DNA from: Phytoseiulus persimilis
Taxonomy: Eukaryota > Arthropoda > Arachnida > Mesostigmata > Phytoseiidae
Assembly (NCBI GenBank): GCA_037576195.1
Contig: CM075102.1
Location: forward strand, 16,798,745-16,862,744
Direction: 5' to 3'
DNA length: 64,000 nt
In this document: piece after piece, positions 58,700-64,000 of the stretch
Numbering within the stretch: position 1 is the stretch's first letter
Layout: every line of letters begins with the position of its first letter
Made by a program: the position numbers and the translations under genes
Notes under the pieces: model-generated
What the model was told of the DNA's origin: nothing
The model's input: the letters and a program-made list of their open reading frames with translations, nothing else
The model's database searches: none

Positions 58700-60350
58700 G
58701 TCATGCCTCGGTCGCCTGGGAGGGAAGCCGCTCCGCGGGCCGTCAACGTCTCGCTCGCTGCTGACGAAGAGTTGCTGGTCCGTCACCATTGGGAATCAAT
58801 ACATGGCAAGGGATCTCGTCTTGGCATCAAACCTTATGAGGAAGTGGGGTGGGAATTGTCTGGCGCTCCTGGATGAGAGAGCGGGGAAAAGCCGATCGGG
58901 AGATCGGAACCGAGTGGAGGAGACACAAGAGGATCCGAAGAGGCGACGACGACGAGAACCTCTGCTCGATACAGATGGCAAGCAAGCAGGGCGGCAGTGG
59001 CAGGCAAACTGAAGGAGGAGGGGCAAATGGAGGAGGCATCGCATTCGTTCCGACGGCATCATCTGATTATTATAATGTTGAACATCCTAATGACAGGGAG
59101 CGAACGAGGGGGAGAATCGCTGATCGTATGTTCCTTGAATTAATGGCTCTTTTCATCAGGTTTTCCGATGCTCCTCGTCGACCGTCCGTCCGTCCGACCG
59201 ACCGATTGACCGGACACCTGGAAGAAGAGAAGGGAGGATTTCGTCTAGGCCAAGGAAATTCCCTCCGATTCGTGGTGAATGGGGTCCCTCGTCGTTTCCC
59301 GAGCAGCCACCTTGCCAGATAGATGTCAGTTACCCCAGAGCACCTGACTGAGCTCATGAACGGCACAGCAGCGCTTCCGGGAAGCTCACGGCGACCGGAA
59401 AGGGCCAGCGCAGACTGAATTTTGACCAAGAGGTACCGGATCGGAAACCGGGGTCTGAACACGGCAAGCATCGAAGCCTGACGAGTTGGCCCTCAGGTCT
59501 CCGGATGGTACACGGTGCTGAGAGGGAGGCCGGACGGAGCTGCAGATCCGGAGAGAACCCGGCCGCCTGGGATCAGCTCTCAACGGTTGAATCGTTCCGG
59601 CTAAGAACCGCAGTCTGGATCGCGAGTGTTTCACGAGTGTGGTCGGCTTCGCCCTGGACCCCGGAAGGCCTCACGACGCGAGAGAGGGGTGTCCTCTCTC
59701 GAGTATCCGGTCAGGTGCCAAAAGCGGGGGAAGGGGGTATCCTGCGGCTTGACGGGGACCAGAGGAGCGCTCGCGACGAGGCAGGAGCTGCCGCGACAGA
59801 CACTGCGGGTCTGGGGCCAACCTGGGGCAGAAGCGAGGCTGGGCGAACAACGCCGGCCTACAGGAAGTGATTGTGCTGATTGGATTGCTTTTCTCGTCGA
59901 CGCGCCCGGAGTATTTGAATTTGAAAAGGAGCGGGCCGAAAACGTGAGAAATATAGAGGAGGACAGCGGCGGGAACAGAGAGAGACGTTGTACGAAGACG
60001 TGGGGGTGCACAAAGCCGGAAGACATACGCAGTTCGACTGATGAAACTGTTGCGTTCGGGGCAGAAGAGGAGCTCACAGAGAGCCAAAAAGAGGATACGA
60101 CCTCTGTCATTGAAGTCTCAGTATTCCGAGGCAGTGACTGCGGAGGGAAACCCGGCGAAGAAAGGACCCACTGAACGGAAAACTACGAAAAAATGGAGGG
60201 GAGACAATGAAAGGTGATCATCTGGAGGAGCGGCGCTCGGTGGGGCGCCTTCATCATAATCCGCCGGTCCGTGTCTTAGCGTTGGGGTCAGAGTCCGCAT
60301 TCTGGAAAAGGGATGGAGGCCAAATGAGGTACTGGAGATCTACATACATC
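58700..60350. other. Stretch without a supportable gene
   Basis: Plus open frames of 157 (58849-59322) and 182 codons (59626-60174) are polar and rich in Glu, Arg and Gly, with a Glu/Asp-rich end in the second (SSTDETVAFGAEEELTESQK), but have no motif or splice bounds. A GTCC/GACC-type repeat lies at 59182-59204. Confidence 0.35.
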
Positions 60351-60359
60351 ACGCGAGCC

Positions 60360-62060
60360 AAGAGCTTGCGGAAGAAGGGGAATCCGCGGTAATCGAGCAT
60401 CGGGCGACGTCGGTTCTCAAAACGATTTCCTCGATCAACTCTTCGTCGGACAGCTCGATTTATTCTCAGGCCTCGTCCCACTGCGGGAGGGAGACGATCA
60501 AACCGTGAGAGACCAGAGCGGGATGGAAAGCGTTGCGCACAGTAGGAGGAACCTCGGTTGAGATTGTTGGTAGACATCCATCACACGTCGGGAACTCCAT
60601 ACAGGATGTTTGCATCGAACGTTTCACGGTGGTCAGTGCGCTTCGGCCGCACACAAAGGTTCCAAGCGGCCGCGCGGTCGCTCCGAATCCTTTTCGGTCT
60701 CAAAAATCTTTCCGCCGTACTGGCTATTATTCGCAGCACACGTTGGTGAATCAGTGAGAAACTGCCGGCACTGCCAGGCGGCGGAAGAGAATCTCTAGCG
60801 AGGAGATGAGGACTTCAGCCCCAGACTCTAGAAGGGCGTCCTCACGACTCCTTCAAGATCCGCTGTCTGGGCTCTTCAGGACGATTGTGGTGAAGCCGGA
60901 TCGGGCGTTCGAATCTGACGTCGGGGCCCGTGTGGCGGCCGACAATGGTCGAACGGGACAAGACTCATGTCCGAGTCGATTTCATCGAGTTCAAAGATGG
61001 CTGAAAACACTGTCCCGATCCTACTCACAGACCTCTGTCCCTCGAGGATAAAAATCCTTGCGGGACTTCTCGAATGTTGTTCAGTAGGTTCTGGCGCTTG
61101 AGAGGAATTCACGAACTGGATGAAGTTCTGGTGAATCATCCCCCAAGTCAACAACCCATGAGAACTTGCTTTATGTTCCAGTGATGACTTCCGGGGCCAT
61201 CCGGAGGGATTCGAGAACTTTCGCGATTTCACCGACCTTCGACGAGGTTCCCGACGGCGGAGGGAAACGTCTTCAATTTTCGCTTCAAATGTGCCTGTCC
61301 GTCCATCATGCTGAAGACAGTGGCTGAGAGAAACTGCGCCGCAGCGAGTGAGGGCACTTTCAAGTTGACATCAAAATCCGTGTCCTCGGTTCAGCGACTG
61401 GAAGTCCTCGAGCATCATTGGCTCACCAAATCGCGATTAAGTCCCAACTCCCGAGCCCATTCCCTACCAGGATCATACTCTCCCATGAAGCGTTCACATG
61501 ATTAAAGCGCATGAACGCGTGAAGCTGCGCACAGGTGAATGAGAGCATTTCCGAGATCACCTCGATTCAAATTAGAGCAATGCACATGAAACCGCTTGCC
61601 CTGTGGAAACTGCCGCGACAACGAACGGGGATCATGAAGCAGTCCGACATCTGCTCCTCCATCGGATTCATCGGAACCCGTTGTGGCCAGCTCAAGGCGG
61701 TCGGCTGTTCCATCGACCTCCTATGTTTTGAATAAGCTCGCGGATCGTGGATGGGACGGCTGGAGAGCTCGTTCCGGTCTCAATTGTCGCCAGCAGCGAG
61801 GGCTTCAGAATAATTCCGAAATGAGATATCAAGTGTCTCTGCAGCTCTCGGGCAAAATCTTCGAAACCCTCCCTGGAGACGACGACGTCAATCAACGATC
61901 GAGGCTGCTCTCGCGAATAAGGCCTAAACAGCTCTCGGATGATTTTGTTCACCTCAAATCCGATTTTCGATCACTACGCGCCCCGTTGAGAACTCAGCTG
62001 CTTGAACTTCGGCTTGCGCTGCTTTTGCTGATTTCAGCGTCCAGGGTTGACTCCTTTAGG
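60360..62060 (-). pseudogene. Decayed minus-strand gene, about 1.7 kb, family unknown
   Basis: The clearest frame-hopping tract. Reading downwards: AAEFSTGRVVIENRI (about 62000), then after a one-base shift GFEVNKIIRELFRPYSREQP and LIDVVVSREGFEDFARELQR (61952-61700); then another frame, FPQGKRFHVHCSNLNRGDLG (about 61620-61500); then MMLEDFQSLNRG and VPSLAAAQFLSATVFSMMDG (61420-61210); later GTVFSAIFELDEIDSDMSLV (about 61010), TVRNAFHPALVSHGLIVSLP (about 60540-60470) and IELSDEELIEEIVLRTDVAR (60465-60400). Codon use is consistent (CGA Arg, GAG, CTG, TCG). Pieces continue in the same direction with few bases between them. I cannot name the protein. It is soluble-looking, with no membrane helix. 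Introns cannot explain all shifts because many gaps are only a few bases. Confidence 0.4.
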
Positions 62061-62109
62061 CGAAGAGAGCGGCGGACTCAGCCAGCCAATGGAATGAGAA
62101 ATATGTGCA

Positions 62110-63100
62110 GCCCTGTTCTGCTCTCCTGATTATTCGACTCAGCAACGCCGCGGCAGGATTTAGTCCACCGACGTCGATAGAGCGGAATCGGGATAGAAGG
62201 CAAGATGTTCGAGCAAAACCGAGGGAATGTGTTCGGAGCTCGGGCCGGAGTGACGCTCTGGCCGAGCGGAGCGCGCCGATATCGGAGCGGCTAATTCCCT
62301 ACGCGCGGGCGGGAGGCGGGACAACGGAACGGGAGAGATCAGCGTATCGAGCTCGGCCGCCAGCCATCGTTTTTGGCGTCTAAATATCCGTCGCGTTGAC
62401 GAGACGCGCGATTAGATCCAGACTTCTGCAGCGAGCCCACAGCGTTAGGCTCCGCGACAAGACCTTCACGAAGTCGTTCTCTCAAGGGGTCGAAAATTCG
62501 GCTGAAACTGCAAGTGACAGCTAGTCGGCTCCCTCGGGCAAAATGGTGACCGCCCTCCCTTCAGAAATTACTCAGTAGTTTTCGCGTGGCCGAGCTGAGA
62601 CCGGGCGGGTGGGAAGTATCGAACGCCCCCGACGCGGGAACACTCATACGTCTCCGAGGCGAAGCGTTTCCAGGTTCCGATCGGTAATCGACGGAATGGT
62701 TTGGTGCTCGATCCGTGAAGGTGCTCGATCCGTGAAGGTGCTCAATCGCACGAGTAGATCACGGAATCATTGACGGAGGAGCGGTCGGGGCTCTTTTTGC
62801 GGAAGAATCGGCTGAGGTTTAATTGTTCCCGGGAACAAACAGCGAAAAGATGATCCGTCTCACACGATAGAGTGAGCGCGCGCTGGCTGTCGGGAACCAA
62901 ACCAGCGGAGCAACCGGGGAACGGATAGAAGGACGGTTGAACGGATAACCGGACCGCTGGACGGACGGACGGACGTAACCGATGTAATCCTATAGACGAA
63001 CAGAGGGAGGGTGGTGAGCAAGCGGCGTTTCGTTGTTTGCACCCTAATCTTCTTTTCTTCAGCAGCGGGATGACGTTGGAAAGAGCAGCGTTTTCCGTCA
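62110..63100. other. Stretch without a supportable gene
   Basis: Holds the 17-base tandem repeat at 62704 and a GGAC-type repeat near 62961-62974 (CGGACGGACGGACG). Short open frames only. Confidence 0.4.
62704..62748 (+). repeat. 17-base tandem repeat, about 2.6 copies
   Basis: GTGCTCGATCCGTGAAG occurs twice in tandem (62704-62720 and 62721-62737), followed by a partial diverged copy (GTGCTCAATC). The two full copies are identical. Confidence 0.92.
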
Positions 63101-63112
63101 TCGCTGCTCACA

Positions 63113-63490
63113 TCAAACACCAGGCGCACAGCCAGCAAACACCCGCCAGCCACCAGACGGTCCAGCTGGATGGAGAAGTGCTTCCATTAGCTGCGCAAAA
63201 ACGCTGTTATAATAGTTTAAGAAGAAATGTCGATTAGATGACGTTGTGTGTCTGAGTGTGGCTGGAGAAATTAGATAAAAACACAACAGGCCGCTCCTAT
63301 TAGAGGCGGCGTGAAAGACGTCCGTCCCCCGCATGTACATATGCAGCAGTGCATCGGGCGAGGCCTGGCGTGGCGGTGCGAGGTCATCAATAGTTTTTCC
63401 ATCAGAGACTTCACTCGGAAGAGATAAGAACTCGCCAACTCGTGTCCCCCACGTTGGTTTCTTCTTCCCTTCGCTAGCTCCCTTCAACAC
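63113..63490 (-). CDS. Candidate minus-strand exon, unknown product
   Basis: Not recognised. A 125-codon minus frame whose first half has coding-like composition and codon use (VGEFLSLPSEVSDGKTIDDL, then PRQASPDALLHMYMRG). The second half is less convincing (HTTSSNRHFFLNYYNS). The frame remains open about 17 codons further upstream, so any real start or acceptor lies above 63490. There is no ATG at the frame start. No motif or membrane helix is visible. Confidence 0.25.
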   Translation of the reverse strand: MLKGASEGKKKPTWGTRVGEFLSLPSEVSDGKTIDDLAPPRQASPDALLHMYMRGTDVFHAASNRSGLLCFYLISPATLRHTTSSNRHFFLNYYNSVFAQLMEALLHPAGPSGGWRVFAGCAPGV

Positions 63491-63750
63491 CCCCCTCGTG
63501 GAGTCCGCCCTCGATCTAACCCACTCCGCTCACTCCTCCCGCGCCCTCTGTCCGTACCGTTTACAGCGCCTCTTACTCCGAGCAGAGCCTCCCGGTGTGA
63601 GTTTCTTCGTCGACTCAGAATGTCGTCCTCAATGATTCGGCTTGGCACTGCCCCTGCACGCGCAGTCTCGCTAAGTGAAAACCCGATTGCGGCTCGCAAA
63701 AAAACATGCACGCAACACTGTTGAGGAAGTGTGTTTGATTTATATCACAG

Positions 63751-64000
63751 CGCGTCGGATAACTTCGCAGGGGCCACCGGGAAGTTCCTTCTAGGAGTTC
63801 TGATGGGGATTGATGTAGACAGGCGGACTACTGCGTTAAAAGTTGACGGTGCTTTTTATTCTCCTGTGTCTCCTGGCGAACAGTCCGCAGTTTCGAAGAA
63901 TTTGATTCGAACGACTGCGATGCCGCCAAGTGCGTCTCCGACTCCTTCGACGACTTGCGAGGGGAATACATGCACAGCCGACCTTGACAAAGAATTTCGT
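63751..64000 (+). CDS. Open plus-strand exon running off the right edge
   Basis: Not recognised. After an acceptor-like TGTTTGATTTATATCACAG (ending 63750) one frame stays open to the end of the window, 83 codons, reading SDNFAGATGKFLLGVLMGID, TTALKVDGAFYSPVSPGEQS, a Ser/Thr/Pro-rich linker (PPSASPTPSTT), then two Cys (CEGNTC) and LDKEFR. The exon would start in phase 2. Composition and codon use look like a secreted or linker-containing protein, but no family is evident. It is truncated at the window edge, so its 3' end and partner exons are unknown. Confidence 0.38.

Noticed and set aside
60360..62060. Viral or RNA-dependent polymerase origin of the decayed tract
   Set aside because: I looked for polymerase-type acidic catalytic motifs and other hallmark residues and saw none.
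1..64000. Prokaryotic operon organisation
   Set aside because: Open frames are short, overlap on both strands, have no ribosome-binding-site spacing, and are mixed with microsatellites and intron-like signals.
1..64000. CRISPR array
   Set aside because: The only tandem repeats are microsatellites and two 17-base duplications; no regularly spaced repeats with unique spacers occur.

Overview
This window is eukaryotic nuclear DNA. It has no operon-like gene packing and no Shine-Dalgarno spacing. It carries microsatellites, C/G homopolymer runs and plausible GT-AG introns, and the stop-free frames are short and scattered over both strands. By eye GC is about 50-55% and CpG is not depleted, which argues against a heavily methylated vertebrate genome. 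An arthropod, possibly a mite, is a reasonable guess from composition alone; no conserved gene in the window proves it.

I found no protein whose family I can name with confidence, no rRNA, no tRNA, no CRISPR array and no complete mobile element. The coding calls are candidate exons, chosen because a stop-free frame with ordinary amino-acid composition is bounded by good splice signals or keeps phase across a junction. At this GC several frames at one locus can look coding, so most gene calls sit at 0.15-0.4.

Layout: the left edge (1-545) may hold the last two exons of a plus-strand gene. At 1.5-1.9 kb lies a possible minus-strand 3' end with a hydrophobic segment. The interval 5.4-7.7 kb has the best plus-strand candidates, a two-exon frame (5455-6459) and a four-exon phase-consistent chain (6643-7694). 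A minus-strand candidate lies at 15.35-16.2 kb and a small plus-strand two-exon frame at 18.9-19.5 kb. A short intron with very good signals is at 32.78 kb, and plus-strand exons are suggested at 41.0-41.8 kb. The right edge (63751-64000) is an open exon running off the window.

Between these, the minus strand has tracts (20.7-21.6, 27.5-29.6, 38.4-39.7, 53.7-58.5 and 60.4-62.1 kb) where protein-like stretches continue by jumping frame. They read like decayed genes. A few resemble parts of ionotropic-receptor/glutamate-receptor ligand-binding domains, but that identity is tentative. The remainder is intergenic or intronic sequence with simple repeats.
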